64,000 bases of DNA from Rhizomys pruinosus (Eukaryota; Chordata; Mammalia; Rodentia; Spalacidae): contig VZQC01013833.1 of assembly GCA_009823505.1 (NCBI GenBank), positions 824,992-888,991 on the forward strand, given 5' to 3'. Below, piece after piece: positions 1 to 13,907 of this stretch. Under the pieces are notes generated by a model that was not told where the DNA came from, did not search any database, and was given only the letters and a program-made list of their open reading frames with translations. Within the stretch, counting starts at the first letter, position 1, and the number at the start of each line of letters is the position of its first letter. A program made the translations under genes and the position numbers.

Positions 1-104
1 CATCACACTGCTCCATTTTGCCATCACACTGCTCCATTGTGCCATCACACTGCTCCATTGTGCCATCACACTGCTCCGTTGTTTCATCAGTCTGCTCCAT
101 TGTG

Positions 105-945
105 TAATAACACTACTCTATTGTGACCTCACAATGCACCATTGTGACCTCACAATGCACCATTGTGCCCTCACACTGCTCCATTTTGCCATCACATGGC
201 TCCATTGTGCACTCCAACTGCTCCTTTATGTCATCACCCTACTCCATTGTGTCAGCACATTGATCCATTGTTCCCTCACACTGCTCCTTTGTGTCATCAC
301 ACTGGTGCATTGTGCCATGACACTGCTCCATTGTGCCAACACATGGCTCCATTGTGTCATCACACTGCTCCATTGTGACATCACACTGTTCCCCTGCATC
401 ACCACACTGCTCCATTGTGTCATAATTCTGCTCCATTTTGCCCTCACACAGCTCCATTCTGACCAAATGCTGCTCCATGTTGCCATCACACTGTACCATT
501 GTGCCTTCACACTGCTGCATTTTGCCTTCTCACTGCTAAATTGTGCCATCACATGGCTCCTTTGTGTCATCACAGTTCTCCGTTGTGTCACCACACTGCT
601 CCATTTTGCCCTCACACTGCTCCATTGTGCCATCACATGGCTCCATTGTGTATTCACACTGCTCCTTTGTGTCATCGCACTACTAGATTGTATCATCACA
701 CTGCTCCATTGTTCCCTCACACTGTTCCATTGTGTCAACTCACTGCTCCATTGTGCCATCTCTCGTCTCCATTGTGTCATGAAACAGCTCCATTCTTTCA
801 TCACACTGCTCCATTGCTTCATCACACTGCTCCATTTTGTCATCACTCTGCTCCATTCTGCCCTCACACAGCTCCATTGTGCCCAAATGCTGCTCCATTG
901 TGCCATCACACTGCACCATTGTGCCCTCACACTGCTCCATTGTAT
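105..945. repeat. Higher-order module M, copy 1
   Basis: This is a group of about 40 variant 21-bp units whose order recurs elsewhere in the window. Its landmarks, in order, are GTAATAACAC near 105, ACTCCAACTG at 211, CCAAATGCTGCTCCATG near 461 followed by TTGCCATCAC, and TCATGAAACAGCTCC near 777. Similar ordered landmarks occur near 6290, 11850, 14710 and 56740. The shared rare variants indicate descent from one longer ancestral segment. The boundaries are approximate. Confidence 0.6.
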
Positions 946-1779
946 AGACTCACTACTCCATTGTACCCTCTAACTGTTCCTTTGTGTCATCACACTGCTG
1001 CATTGTGTCACCACACTGCTCCATTGTGCCCACACACTGCTCTATTGTGCCATCACAACTCCATTGTGCCCTCACTGTACTCCATTGTGTCATGACACAG
1101 CTCCATTGTGCCGTCACACTACTCCATTGTGCCATCACAATGCTCCATTGTGACATAACACTGCTCCATTGTGCCCTCACACTGCTGCATTTTGCCATCA
1201 CACTGCTCCGCTGTGCCCTCACCCTGCTCCACTGTGTCATTACACAACTCCATTGTGCCTTCACACTGCTCCATTTTGCCTTCTCACTGCTAAATTTTGC
1301 CCTCGCACTGTTCCATTGTGTCATCATAGTTCTCCATTGTGTCACCACACTGCTCCATTGTGCCCACACACTGCTCCATTGTGCCATCACAGCTCCATTG
1401 TGCCCTCAATGTGCTCCATGGTGTCACCACACAGCGCCATTATGCTGTCACACTACTCCATTGTGCCATCACAATGATCCATTGTGTACTCACACTGATT
1501 CTTTTTGCTCTCACAGTCCTCTACTGTGACTTACACTGCTCCATTGTGTCAATACGTTGCGCCATTTTTCCATCACACTGCTCCATTATGTCCTCAACGT
1601 GCTCTTCTTTGCCCACTCACTGCTCCATTGTGCCATCACCGTGTTCTATTGTGCCCAATCACTATTCCATTTTGTAATCATAGTGCTGCATTGTGTCATC
1701 ACACTGCTCCATTGTGCCCACACTCTGCTCCATTGTGCCATCAATCACTGCTGCATTGTTTCCTCATGATGCTCCATTG

Positions 1780-3025
1780 TGTCATCACACTGCTCCATTG
1801 TGCCCTCACACAGTTCCATTGTGTCATTACACTGCTCAATTGTGTCATCACAGTGCTTCATTATGCCCTTATTCTGCTCCATTGTGCCATCCCACAGCTC
1901 CATTGTGCCCTCACACTGCTCAAACGTGTCATCACACAGCTAATTTGTGCCATCACACTGCTCCATTGTGCCATCACGCTGCTCCAATTTGTCAACATAC
2001 TGCTCCATTGTGCAATCACTCTGATCCACTGCATCATCACCCTGCTCCATTGTGTCATCACACTGCTCCATTCTGCCCTCACACTTGCTATATTGTGCCC
2101 TCATGCTGCTCCATTTTCCCATCACACAGCTCCATTGTGCCCACACACTTGTCCATTGTGCCCTCACTTTGCTCATTTGTGCCCTTACAGTGCTCCATTG
2201 TGACATCACACTGCTCCATTGTGTCATCACTCTGCTCCATTTTGTCAACACACTGCACCATTTTGCTGTCACACTCCTCCATTTTGCCATCACGTTGCTC
2301 CATTGTCCCTTCACACTGCTCCATTGTGTCATCATACAGCTCCATTGTGTCATCACACTGCTCCATTGTGCCCTCACACTGCTCAATTGTGTCATCACAC
2401 AGCTCCATTGTGCCATCACACTGCCATATGGCGTCATCACACTGCTCCATTGTGCTCTCACACTGTTCACTTGTGCCATCACACTGCTCAATTTTGTCCT
2501 AACCTTGGTTCATTCTTCCCTCACACTGCTACATTGTGCCCTCACTCTGCTCCATTGTGCCCTCACTCTGCTCCATTGTGCCATCACACTGCTCCTTTAT
2601 GTCATCACACTGCTCCATTGTACCCTTACACTGCTCCCTTGTACCCTCTTGCTGCTCCATTTAGCAATCACATTGGTCCACTGTGTCAAAACGATGCTCC
2701 ATTATGTCATCACACTGCTTCCCTTTGTCATCACACTGCTCCATTGTGCCCTCATGCTGGTCCATTGTGCCATCACATAACTCCATTGTGCCCACACACT
2801 GCTCCCTTGTGTCATCACACAGCTCCATTGTGCCATCGCCCTGCTCCATTGTGACATCACAGTGTGCAATTTTGTCATCACGCTGCTCCATTTTGCCATC
2901 ACACTGCTCCATTACATCATCATCCTGCTCCATTGTGTCATCACACTGCTCCATTCTGCCCTCACACTGCTCTATTGTCCCCTCATGCTGCTCAATTGTG
3001 CCATCACACTGCTCCATTGTTCCCT
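1780..3025. repeat. Higher-order unit of about 1.45 kb, copy A
   Basis: A long ordered series of variant units here is repeated directly downstream (3250-4451). Matching landmarks are CAGTTCCATTGTGTC at 1811 and 3281, the CCTAACCTTGGT unit near 2498 and 3926, and TTTAGCAATCACA near 2659 and 4088. The offset between copies steps from 1470 to 1449 to 1428 bp, that is 70, 69 and 68 units. The copies therefore differ by gain or loss of whole 21-bp units plus scattered substitutions, as expected from unequal exchange. Confidence 0.8.
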
Positions 3026-3530
3026 CACAGTGCTCTTTTTGCCCTCAATTTGCTCCTTTGTGCGCTCACAGTGCTCCATAGTGACATCACATTGCTCCAC
3101 TGTGTAGTCACACTACTCCATTGTGTCATCACACTGCTCCATTGTTCCATCACACTGCTCCATTACATCATCACCCTGCTGCATTGTGTCATCACACTGC
3201 TCCATTCTGCCCTAACACTGCCTTTTTGTGCACTCATGCTAATCCATTGTGCCATCACACTGCTCCATTGTGCCCTCACACAGTTCCATTGTGTCATTAC
3301 ACTGCTCAATTGTGTCATCACAGTGCTTCATTGTGCCCTCATTCTGCTCCATTGTGCCCTCACTCTGCTCCATTGTGCCCTCGCACTGCTCAATCATGTC
3401 ATCACACAGCTAATTTGTTCCATCACGCTGCTCCAATTTGTCAACATACTGCTCCATTGTGCAATCACTCTGATACACCGCATCATAACCCCGCTCCATT
3501 GTGTCATCACACTGCTCCATTCTGCCCTCA
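2813..3530. repeat. 718-bp block, identical to 13908-14625 (copy 1)
   Basis: The stretch from CATCACACAGCTCC to TTCTGCCCTCA matches 13908-14625 base for base by eye, at a constant offset of 11,095 bp. Shared rare features include CAGTGTGCAATTTTG near 2861, CAGTGCTCTTTTTG near 3027, GTGCGCTCAC near 3061 and GATACACCGCATCATAACC near 3471. The two copies diverge abruptly at both ends. This identity is far higher than between neighbouring units, so the duplication is very recent, a gene-conversion tract, or an assembly artefact. Confidence 0.85.
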
Positions 3531-4451
3531 CACTTGCTATATTGTGCCCTCACGCTGCTCCATTTTCCCATCACACAGCTCCATTGTGCCCACACACTTG
3601 TCCATTGTGCCCTCACTTTGCTCATTTGTGCCCTTACAGTGCTCCATTGTGACAACACACTGCTCCATTGTGTCATCACTCTGCTCCATTTTGTCAACAC
3701 ACTGCACCATTTTGCTGTCACACTCCTCCATTTTGCCATCACGTTGCTCCATTGTGTCATCATACAGCTCCATTGTGTCATCACACTGCTCAATTGTGCC
3801 CTCACATTGCTCAATTGTGTCATCACACAGCTCCATTGTGCCATCACACTGCCATATGGTGTCATCACACTGCTCCATTGTGCTCTCACACTGTTCACTT
3901 GTGCCGTCACACTGCTCAATTTTGTCCTAACCTTGGTGCATTCTTCCCTCACACTGCTCCATAGTGCCCTCACTCTGCTCCATTGTGCCCTCACTCTGCT
4001 CCATTGTGCCATCACACTTCTCCTTTATGTCATCACACTGCTCCATTGTACCCTTACACTGCTCCCTTGTACCCTCTTGCTGCTCCATTTAGCAATCACA
4101 CTGGTCCACTGTGTCAAAACGATGCTCCATTATGTCATCACACTGCTTCCCTTTGTCATCACACTGCTCCATTGTGTCCTCATACTGGTCCATTGTGCCA
4201 TCACATAGCTCCATTGTGCCCACATACTGCTCCCTTGTGTCATCACACAGCTCCATTGTGCCATCATCCTGCTCCATTGTGACATCAAGTGCTCCATTTT
4301 GTCATCACACTGCTCCATTTTGCCATCACACTGCTCCATTACATCATCATCCTGCTCCATTGTGTCATCACACTGCTCCACTTTGCCCTCACACTGCTCT
4401 ATTGTCCCCTCATGCTGCTCAATTGTGCCATCACACTGCTCCATTGTTCCC
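3250..4451. repeat. Higher-order unit of about 1.45 kb, copy B
   Basis: This is the tandem partner of 1780-3025, with the same ordered variant units at 68-70 unit offsets. It lacks a few whole units present in copy A, for example near 3400 and 3740. It has its own irregular join near 4287, where CATCAAGTGCTCC replaces the longer form seen near 2857. High similarity with whole-unit differences supports duplication by unequal crossing-over. Confidence 0.8.
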
Positions 4452-6284
4452 TCACACTGCTCCATTGTTCCCTCACACTGCTCCATTGTGCCCTCATACT
4501 CCACCACTGTGCCCTCACATTGCTAAATTGTGTCATCACACTGCTCCATTGTGCCCTCATACTCCACCACTGTGCCCTCACATTGCTAAATTGTGTCATC
4601 ATACTGCTCTATTGTACCCTCACACTGCTCAATAATGCCCTCACACTGCTCTATTGTGTCCTCACACTGTGCCATTGTGGCCACACAGTGCTCCGTTGTG
4701 CCCTCACTCTGTTCCATTGTGTCATCACACTGCTCCATTGTGTCACCACACTGCTCCATAGTGTCTTTACACTTCTCCATTGTGCCCTCACACTGCTCAT
4801 TGTGACATCACACTGCTCCATCGTGTTATCACACTGCTCCATTGTGCCATTACACTGCTCAATTCCATCATCACACTGCTCCATTGTGTCATCGCACTGC
4901 TACATTCTGCCCCCACACTGCTCCATTGTTCCCTCACACTGCTCCATTGTGCCCTCACTCTGCTCCATTGTGTAATTACAGTAATCCATTGTGTCATCAC
5001 ACTGCTCCGTTCTGCCCTCATACTGTTTCATTTTGACCACACCCTGCTCCATTTTGCCGTCAAACTGCTCCATTGTGCCTTCAAACTTCTCCATTTTGCC
5101 TTCACGGTGCTTTATTTTGCCCTGACACTGCTCCATTATGCCATCACACTGCTCCATTGTGTCCTCACAGTGCTCTACTTTCTCCTCTCACTGCTCCATT
5201 CTGTCCTCACCATGCTCTATTGTGCCATTTCACTGCTCCATTACATCATCACACTGCTCCATTGTGTTATCACACTGTTCCATTCTGCACTCACGCTGCT
5301 CCATTGTGCCCTCATGCAGCTCGATTGTGCCATCACACTGCTCCATTGTGCCCTCACAGTACTCCATTGTGCCCACACTCTGCTCCTTTTTGCCCTCACA
5401 GTGCTCCATTGTGACCTCACCGTGCTCCATTGTGTCATCACAGTAATCCACTGTGTCAACACACTGCTCCTTTCTGCCCTCATACTGCTCCATTGTGCCC
5501 ACACCCTGCTCCATCTTGCCATCAAACTGCTCCATTGTGCCTTCAAACTTCTTCATTATGCCCTCACTGTGCTCTATTGTGCCCTCACACTGCTCCATTG
5601 TGTCAATACACTGCTCCATTGTGCCTCACCGTGCTCTATTGTGCCCTATCACTTCTCCATTTTGTCATCACCCTGCTCCATTTTGCCCTCATACTCCTCC
5701 ATTGTGCCCTCAAGATGCTCCATTTTGTCCTCGCTCTGTTCCATTGTGTCATCACACTCCTCCATTGTGTCAGCACATTCCTCCAATGTGCCCACACTCT
5801 GCTCCATTGTGCCATCACACTGAGGCATTGTTTCATCATAATGCTCCATTGTGTCATCACACTGCTCCATTGTGCCCTCACACTGCTCCATTGTGCCCTC
5901 AAACAATTCAATTGTGTCATCAAATTGCTCAATTGTGTCATTACAGTGCTCCATTGTGCCCTCCTTCTGCTGCATTGTGCCATTCCACAGGTCCATCGTG
6001 ACCTCACACTGCTCAAATGTTTCATCAAACAGCTACCTTGTGCCATCACACTGCTCCAGTGTGCCATCACACTGCTCCATTTTGTCATCATACTGCTCGA
6101 CTGTGCCATCACACTGATCCATTGCATCATCACCCTGCTCCATTGTTCATCACACTGCTCCATTCTGCCCTCACACTGCTCCATTGTGCCCTTACACTGC
6201 TCTATTGTTCCCCCACACTGCTACATTGTGCCCTCACACTGCTCCATTGTGCCATCACATGCTCCATTTTTTCATCCCTATGCT

Positions 6285-7150
6285 CCCTTGTGTAATAACA
6301 GTATTCTGTTGTGCCCGCACAATGCACCATTGTGCCCTCACACTGCTCCATTGTGCCATCTCATGGCTCCATTGTACACTCCAACTTCTCCTTTGTTTCA
6401 TCACACTACTGCATTGTGTCATCACACTGCTCCATTGTTCCCTCACACTGCTCCATTGTGTCATCACACTGCTGCATTGTGCCATGACACTGCTCCATTG
6501 TGCGATCACATGGCTCTATTGTGTCATCACACTGTTCCATTTTGACATAACACTGTTCCATTGCATCACTGCACTGCTCCATTTTGTCATCACTCTGCTC
6601 CATTCTGCTCTCACACAGCTCCATTCTGACCAAATACTGCTCCATGTTGCCATCACACTGCACCATTGTGCCTTCACACTGCTCCATTTTGCCTCTCACT
6701 GCTCCATTGTGCCCTCGCACTGTTCTATTTTGTCATCACAGTTCTCCATTGTGTCACCACACTGCTCCATTGTGCCCTCACACTGCTCCATTGTGCCATC
6801 ACATGGTTCCGTTGTGTACTCACACTGCTGCTCCACTGTGCCATCACACTGCTCCATTGCACGCTCACACTGCTCCATTGTGCCATCACATGGTTCCGTT
6901 GTGTACTCACACTGCTCCTTTGTGTCATCACACTACTCCATTGTATCATCACACTGCTCCACTGTTCCCTCACACTGCTCCATTGTGTCATCTCACTGCT
7001 ACATTGTGCCATCTCACGGCTACATTGTGTCATCAAACAGCTCCATTCTGCCATTACACTGCTCCACTGCTCCACCACACTGCTCCACCACACTGCTCCA
7101 TTGTGTCATCACTCTGCTCCATTCTGCCCTCACACAGCTCCACTGTGCCC
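6285..7150. repeat. Higher-order module M, copy 2
   Basis: The ordered landmarks of module M recur here: GTAATAACAGTATTC near 6291, ACTCCAACTTCTCC near 6379, CCAAATACTGCTCCATG near 6630 and TCATCAAACAGCTCC near 7029. This copy contains an extra internal repeat, since TCACATGGTTCCGTTG occurs at about 6800 and again near 6888. A partial further copy of the module's second half lies at about 8090-8330. The edges are approximate. Confidence 0.55.
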
Positions 7151-7254
7151 AAAAGCTGCTCCATTGTGTACTGTCACTGCTCTATTGTGCCCTCACACTG
7201 TTCGTTTGTGTCATCACACTCCTCCATTGTGTCACCACACTGCTCAACTGTGCC

Positions 7255-8030
7255 CACACAGTGCTCCATTGTGCCATCACAGCTCCATTGGGTTCACACA
7301 GTACTCCATTGTGCCATCCCAGTGCTCCATTGTGGCATCACACGGCTCCAATTTGTCATCACAGTGCTCCACTTTGCAATCACACTGATCCATTGCATCA
7401 TCACTCTGCTCCATTGTGTCATCACACTGCTCCATTCTGCCCTCACACTGATATATTGTGCCCTCATGCTACTCCATTTTCCCATCACACAGCTCCATTG
7501 TGCCCACAAACTGCTCCACTGTGCCCACACTTTGCTCATTTGTGCCCTCACAGTGCTACATTGTGACATTACACTGCTCCATTGTGTCATCATACTGCTC
7601 CATTGTGTCAACACACTGCTCCAATGTGCTGTCACACTCCTCAGTTGTGCCATCACATTGCTCCATTGTGCCCTCACACTGCTCAATTGTGTCATCACAC
7701 AGCTCCATTGTGCCATCACACTGCTCCATTGTGCCCTCACACTGTTCAATTGTGCCATCACACTGCTCCATTGTGTCCTAACCTTGGTGCATTGTTCCCT
7801 CACATTGCTCCATTGTGCCCTCACTCTGCTCCATTGTGCCATCATACTGCTCCTTTGTGTCATCACACTGCTCCATTGTGCCCTTACACTGCTCCACTTT
7901 GCCCTCTCACTGCTCAATTTAGCAATCACACTGCTCCACTGTGTCAACACGATGCTCCATTGTGTCATCACACTGCTCCACTGTGTCATTACACTGCTCC
8001 ATTGTGCCCTCATACTGGTCCATTGTGCCA
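7255..8030. repeat. Higher-order unit of about 1.17 kb, copy A
   Basis: The ordered units starting around the rare CATTGGGTTCACACAG variant (7286) and running through the CCTAACCTTGGTGC unit (near 7777) to CAACACGATGCTCC (near 7946) recur at 8415-9210. The offset is 1160 bp at the first landmark and 1181 bp later. The 21-bp step is one whole unit gained. A shortened unit near 8419 explains why the offsets are not exact multiples of 21. Confidence 0.75.
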
Positions 8031-8414
8031 TCACACTGCTCCATTGCGCCCTCACACTGCTCCATTGTGCCATCACACTGCTCCATTGTGTACTCACACT
8101 GCTCCTTTGTGTCATCACACTACTCCATTGTATCATCACACTGCTCCATTTTGTCATCTCACTGCTACATTGTGCCATCTCACGGCTCCATTGTGTCATA
8201 AAACAGCTCCATTCTGCCATCACACTGCTGCACTTCTTCACCACACTTCTCCATTGTGTCATCACTCTGCTCCATTCTGCCCTGACACAGCTCCATTGTG
8301 CCCAAAAGCTGCTCCATTGTGCCCACACACTGGTCCATTGTGTACTCTCACTGCTCCATTGTGCCCTCACACTGTTCGTTTTTGTCATCACACTCCTCCA
8401 TTGTGTTACCACAC

Positions 8415-9210
8415 TGCTCAATGCTCCATTGTGCCATCACAGCTCCATTGGGTTCACACAGTACTCCATTGTGCCATCACAGTGCTCCATTGTGGCATCA
8501 AACTGCTCCAATTTGTCATCATACTGCTCCACTATGCAATCACACTGATCCCTTGCATCATCACCCTGCTCCATTGTGTCATCACACTGCTCCATTCTGC
8601 CCTCACACTGCTACATTGTGCCCTCTTGTTACTCCATTTTCCCATCACACAGCTCCATTGTGCCCACACACTGCTCCACTGTGCCCACACACTACTCCAC
8701 TGTGCCCACACTTTGCTCATTTGTGCCCTCGCAGTGCTACATTGTGACATTACACTGCTCCATTGTGTCATCACACTGCTCCATTGTGTCAACACACTGC
8801 TCCATTGTGCTGTCACAATCCTCAATTGTGCCATCACGTTGCTCCATTGTGCCCTCACACTGCTCAATTGTGCCATCACACAGCTCCATTGTGCCATCAC
8901 ACTGCTCCATTGTGCCCTCACACTGTTCAATTGTGCCATCACACTGCTCCATTGTGTCCTAACCTTGGTGCATTGTTCCCTCACACTGCTCCATTGTGCC
9001 CTCACTCTGCTCCATTGTGCCATCACACTGCTCCTTTGTGTCATCACACTGCTCCATTGTGCCCTTACACTGCTCCACTGTGCCCTCTCACTGCTCAATT
9101 TAGCAATCACACTGCTCCACTGTGTCAACACGATGCTCCATTGTGTCATTACACTGCACCGCTGTGTCATCACATTTCTCCATTGTGCCCTCATACTGGG
9201 CCATTGTGCC
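8415..9210. repeat. Higher-order unit of about 1.17 kb, copy B
   Basis: This is the tandem partner of 7255-8030. It contains the second CATTGGGTTCACACAG variant (8446), the CCTAACCTTGGTGC unit (8958) and CAACACGATGCTCC (9127). One additional unit of the form CTGTGCCCACACACTACTC lies near 8680. A third, shorter echo of the last part (TTTAGCAATCACACTGC, then CAACACAATGC) follows at about 9410-9460. Confidence 0.75.
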
Positions 9211-11844
9211 ATCACATAGCTCCATTGTGCCCACACACTGCTCCACTGTGTCATCACACAGCTCCATTGTGCCATCACACAGCTCCATTGTGAAATCACA
9301 GTGCTCCATTGTGTCATCATACTGCTCCATTGTGCCATCACACAGCTCCTTTGTGTCATCACACTGCTCCATTGTGCCCTTACACTGTTCCACTGTGCCC
9401 TCTCCCTGCTCAATTTAGCAATCACACTGCTCCACTGTGTCAACACAATGCTCCACTGTGTCATCACACTGCACCACTGTGTCATCACACTGCTCCATTG
9501 TGCCTTCATACTGGGCCATTGTGCCATCACATAGCTCCATTGTGCCCACACACTGCTCCTTTGTGTCATCACACAGCTCCATTTTGCCATCGCACTGCTC
9601 CATTTTGTCATCATACTGCTCCATTGTGCCATCACACTGCTCCATTCTTCCCTAACACTGCTCTACTCTCCCCTCATGCTGCTCCATTTTGCCATTACAC
9701 TCCTCTATTGTTCCCTCACAGTGCTCCTTTATGCCCTCAATTTTCTCCTTTGTGCCCTCACAGTGCTCCATAGTGACATCACACTGCTCCATTGTGTCAT
9801 CACACTGCTCCATTGTGCCATCACACTGCTCCACTATATCATCACCCTGCTGCATTGTGACATCACACTGCTACATTCTGCCCTAACACTGCCTTTTTGT
9901 GCCCTCACGCTACTCCATTCTGCCATCGCACTGCTCCATAGTGCCCTCACAGTGCTCCATTATGCCCACACTTTGCTCATTTGTGCCCTCACAGTGCGCC
10001 ATTGTGTCATTACACTGCTCCACTCTATCATCACTCTGCTCCCTTGTGCCATCATACTACTCCATTGTGCTCTCAAAATGCTCCAGTATGCACTCACTTT
10101 CCACTTTGTGCCCTCACAATGCTCCATTGTGATATTGCACTGCTCCATTGTGTCATCACAATGCTCCATTGTGTCATCACAATGCTCCATTGTGTCAACA
10201 CACTGCTCCATTGTGCTATCACACTGCTCCATTGTTCCCTCACACTGCTGCATTTTGCCATCACACTGCTTACTGTGCCTTCACCCTGCTCCATTGTGTC
10301 ATTACACAACTCCATTGTGCCATCACACTGCTCCATTGCATCATCACCTTGCTAAATTTTGTCATCACTCTCCTCCATTCTTTCCTCACAATGCACTATT
10401 GTGCCCCATGCTGCTCCATTGTGCGATCACACTGCTACTTTCTGCCCTCACACTGCTCCATTCTGCACTCAATTTGCTCCTTTGTGCCCTCACTCTGCTC
10501 CATTGTGCCATCACACTGCTCCATTGTCTCATCACACTGCTCCATTGTGCCTTCACTGTGCTCAATTGTACCCTCACTTTGTTCCTTTCTTCCCTCACAC
10601 TGCTTCATTCTGTCATCACCCTGCACCATTGTGCCATTACACTGCACCATTCCATCAGCACACTGCTCCATTTTGTCATCACACTACTCCATTCTGCCCT
10701 CACACATCTCTATTGTGCCCTCACGCTGTTCCATTTTCCCATCACACAGCTCCATTGTGTCCACACACTGCTCCATTGTGCCCTCACTTTGCTCATTTGT
10801 GCAATCACAGTGCTCCATTGTGAAATCACACTGCTACAATTTGTCATCACACTGCTCCATTTTGCCATCACGTTGCTTCATTTTGCCTTCAAACTGCTCC
10901 ACTGTGTCATGATACAGCTCCATTGTGCCATCACAATGCTCCATTGTGCCCTCACCCTGCTCAGTTGTGTCATCACACAGGTCCATTGTGCCATCACACT
11001 GCTATATTGTGTCATTACACTGCTCCATTGTGTCCTCACACTGCTCAATTGTGCCTTCACACTGCTCCATTGTGTCCTCACCCTAGAGCATTATTCCCTC
11101 ACACTGCTCCATTATGCCCTCATTCTGCTCCATTGTGTAAACACAGTAATCCATTTTGTCAATACACTTCTCCATTGTTCCTCACTGTGCTCTATTGTGC
11201 CCTATCACTACTCCATTTTGTCATCACACCGTTCCATTGTGTCATCACACTGCTCCATTGTGCCCTCTTACTACTCCATTGTGCCCTCACGCTGCTCCAT
11301 TTTGTCCTCACACTGCTCCGTTGTGCCAAAACACTGCTCCATTGTGCCCTCACTCTGCTCCATTGTGTCATCATACTGCTTCTTTGTGCCGGCACATTCC
11401 TCCAATGTGCCCACCCTCTGCTCCATTGTGCCATCACACTGCTGCATTGTTTCATCATGATGCTCCATATTGTCATCACCCTGCTCCATTTTGCCCTTAC
11501 AAAGCTCCTTTATGCCCTCATACAATTCCATTGTTTCATCACACAGCTCAATTTTGTCAACACAGTGCTCTATTGTGTCCTCATTCTGCTGCATTGTGCC
11601 ATTCCACAGGTCCACTGTGCCCTCACACTGCTCAATTGGGTCATCACACAGCTAAATTGTGCCAACACACTGCTCCATTGCATCATCAACCTGCCCCATT
11701 GTGTCATCACACTGCTCCATTCTGCCCTCACACTGCCACATTGTGCCCTCACACTGCTCTATTGTTCCCTCACACTGCTTCATATTGCCCTCACATTGCT
11801 CCATTGTGCCATCACACTGCTCCATTGTTTCATCCCTCTGCTCC

Positions 11845-12560
11845 ATTGTGTAATAACACTGCTCTATTTTGCCCACACAATGCCCCATTGTGCCCTCACA
11901 CTGCTCCATTGTGCCATCACACGTCTCCATTCTGCACTCCAACTGCTCCTTTCTGATATCACACTACTCCATTGTCATCACTCTGCTCCATTCTGCCCTC
12001 ACGCAGCTCCATTGTGAAAAAATGCTGCTCCATGTTGCCATCACACTGCACCATTGTGCCTTCACACTGCTCCATTTTGCCCTCTCACTGCTCCATTGTG
12101 CCCTCGCACTGTTCCATTGTGTCATCACAGTTCTCCATTGTGTCACCACACTGCTCAATTGTGCCCTCACACTTCTCCATTGTGCCATCACACTGATCCA
12201 TTGTGTCCTCACACTGTTCCATTGTGCCATCGCATGGCTCCTTTTTGCACTCAAACTGCTCCTTTGTGTCATCACACTACTCCATTGTATCATCACAATG
12301 TTCCATTGTTCCCTCACACTGCTCCATTGTGTCAACTGACTGCTCCATTGTGCCATCACACTGCTCCATTGTGCCATTACATGACTCCATTGTGTCATCA
12401 AACAGCTCCATTCTGCCATCACACTGCTCCATTGCTTCACCACACTGCTCCTTTGTGTCATCACTCTGCTCCCTTCTGCCCTCACACAGCTCCATTGTGC
12501 CCAAATGCTGCTACATTGTGCCATCACACTGCACCATTGTGCCCTCACCCTGCTTCATTG
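11845..12560. repeat. Higher-order module M, copy 3
   Basis: The module M landmarks recur in order: GTAATAACACTGCTC near 11848, GCACTCCAACTGCTCC near 11934, AAATGCTGCTCCATG near 12019 followed by TTGCCATCAC, then TCATCAAACAGCTCC near 12397 and GCCCAAATGCTGC near 12498. Compared with copy 1, the interval between the first and second landmarks is shortened. The edges are approximate. Confidence 0.55.
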
Positions 12561-13907
12561 TGTCCTCCCACTGCTCCATTGTGCCCTCACACTGTTCATT
12601 TGTGTTATAACACTGTTCCGTTGTGCCCTCATACTCCTCCACTGTGCCCTCACGCTGCTCCATTGTGTCATCACACTGCTCCATTGTGCCAACACATTCC
12701 TCCAATGTTCCCACACTCTGCTCCATTGTGCCATCACACTGCTGCACTGTTTCATCATGACGCTCCATTGTGTCATCACACTGCTCCATTATGTCATCAC
12801 GCTGATCCAATTTGTCCTCACACTGCTCCATTGTGCCATCACGTTGCTTCATTGTGCCCTCACACTGCTCCATTGTGTCATGATTCAGCTCCATTGTGCC
12901 ATCACACTGATCCATTGTGCCATCACACTGCTCAATTGTGTCATCACATAGCTCCATTGTGCCCTCACACTGCTTTGTTGTGTCATCACACTGATCCATT
13001 GTGCCCTCACACTGATCAATTGTGCCTTCACACTGCTCCATTGTGTCCTCAAGCTGGTGCATTATTCCCTCACACTGCTCCATTGTGTAAACACAGAAAT
13101 CCTTTGTGTCATCACGCTGCTCTGTTCTGCCCTCATTCTGCTCGATTTTGCCCACACCCTGCTCCATTTTGCCATCAAACTGCTCCATTGTGCCTTCAAT
13201 CTTCTCCTTTATCCCCCCACAGTGCTCTATATTGCCCTCACACTGCTCCATTGTGTCAATACATTGCTCCATTGTAACATCACACTGCTCCATTGTGTCC
13301 ACAAAGTGGTCTACTTTGAAAACTCACTGCTCCATTGTGCCCTCCCTGTGCTCTATTGTGCCCTATCACTACTCCATTTTGTCATCAAACTGCTCTATTG
13401 TGTCATCGCACTGCTCCATTGTGCCCTCATACTCCTCCATTGTGCCCTCAAGCTGCTCCATTGTGTCATCACACTGCTCCATTGTGCCAACACATTCCTC
13501 CAATGTGCCCACAATCTGCTCCATTGTGCTATCACACTGCTGCATTGTTTCATCATGATGCTCCATTGTGTAATCACACTGCTCCATTGTGCCCTCACAC
13601 TGCTCCATTGTGCCCTCACAGTGCTCCATTGTACCCTCACTTTGCTCCTTTCTTCCGTCACAGTGCTCCATTGTGTCGTCATACTGCTCCATTGTGCCCT
13701 CACACTGCTCCATTTTTCCCTCACACTGCACTAGTGTGTGCTCACACTGTGCCATTGTGGCCAAACAGTGCTCTATTGTGCCCTCAAACTGCTCCATTGT
13801 GCCCTCACACTGTTCCATTGTGTCATCACACTGCTCCATTGTGTCACCACACTGCTCCATAGTGTCATCACACTTCTCCATTGTGCCCTCACACTGCTCC
13901 ATTGTGA

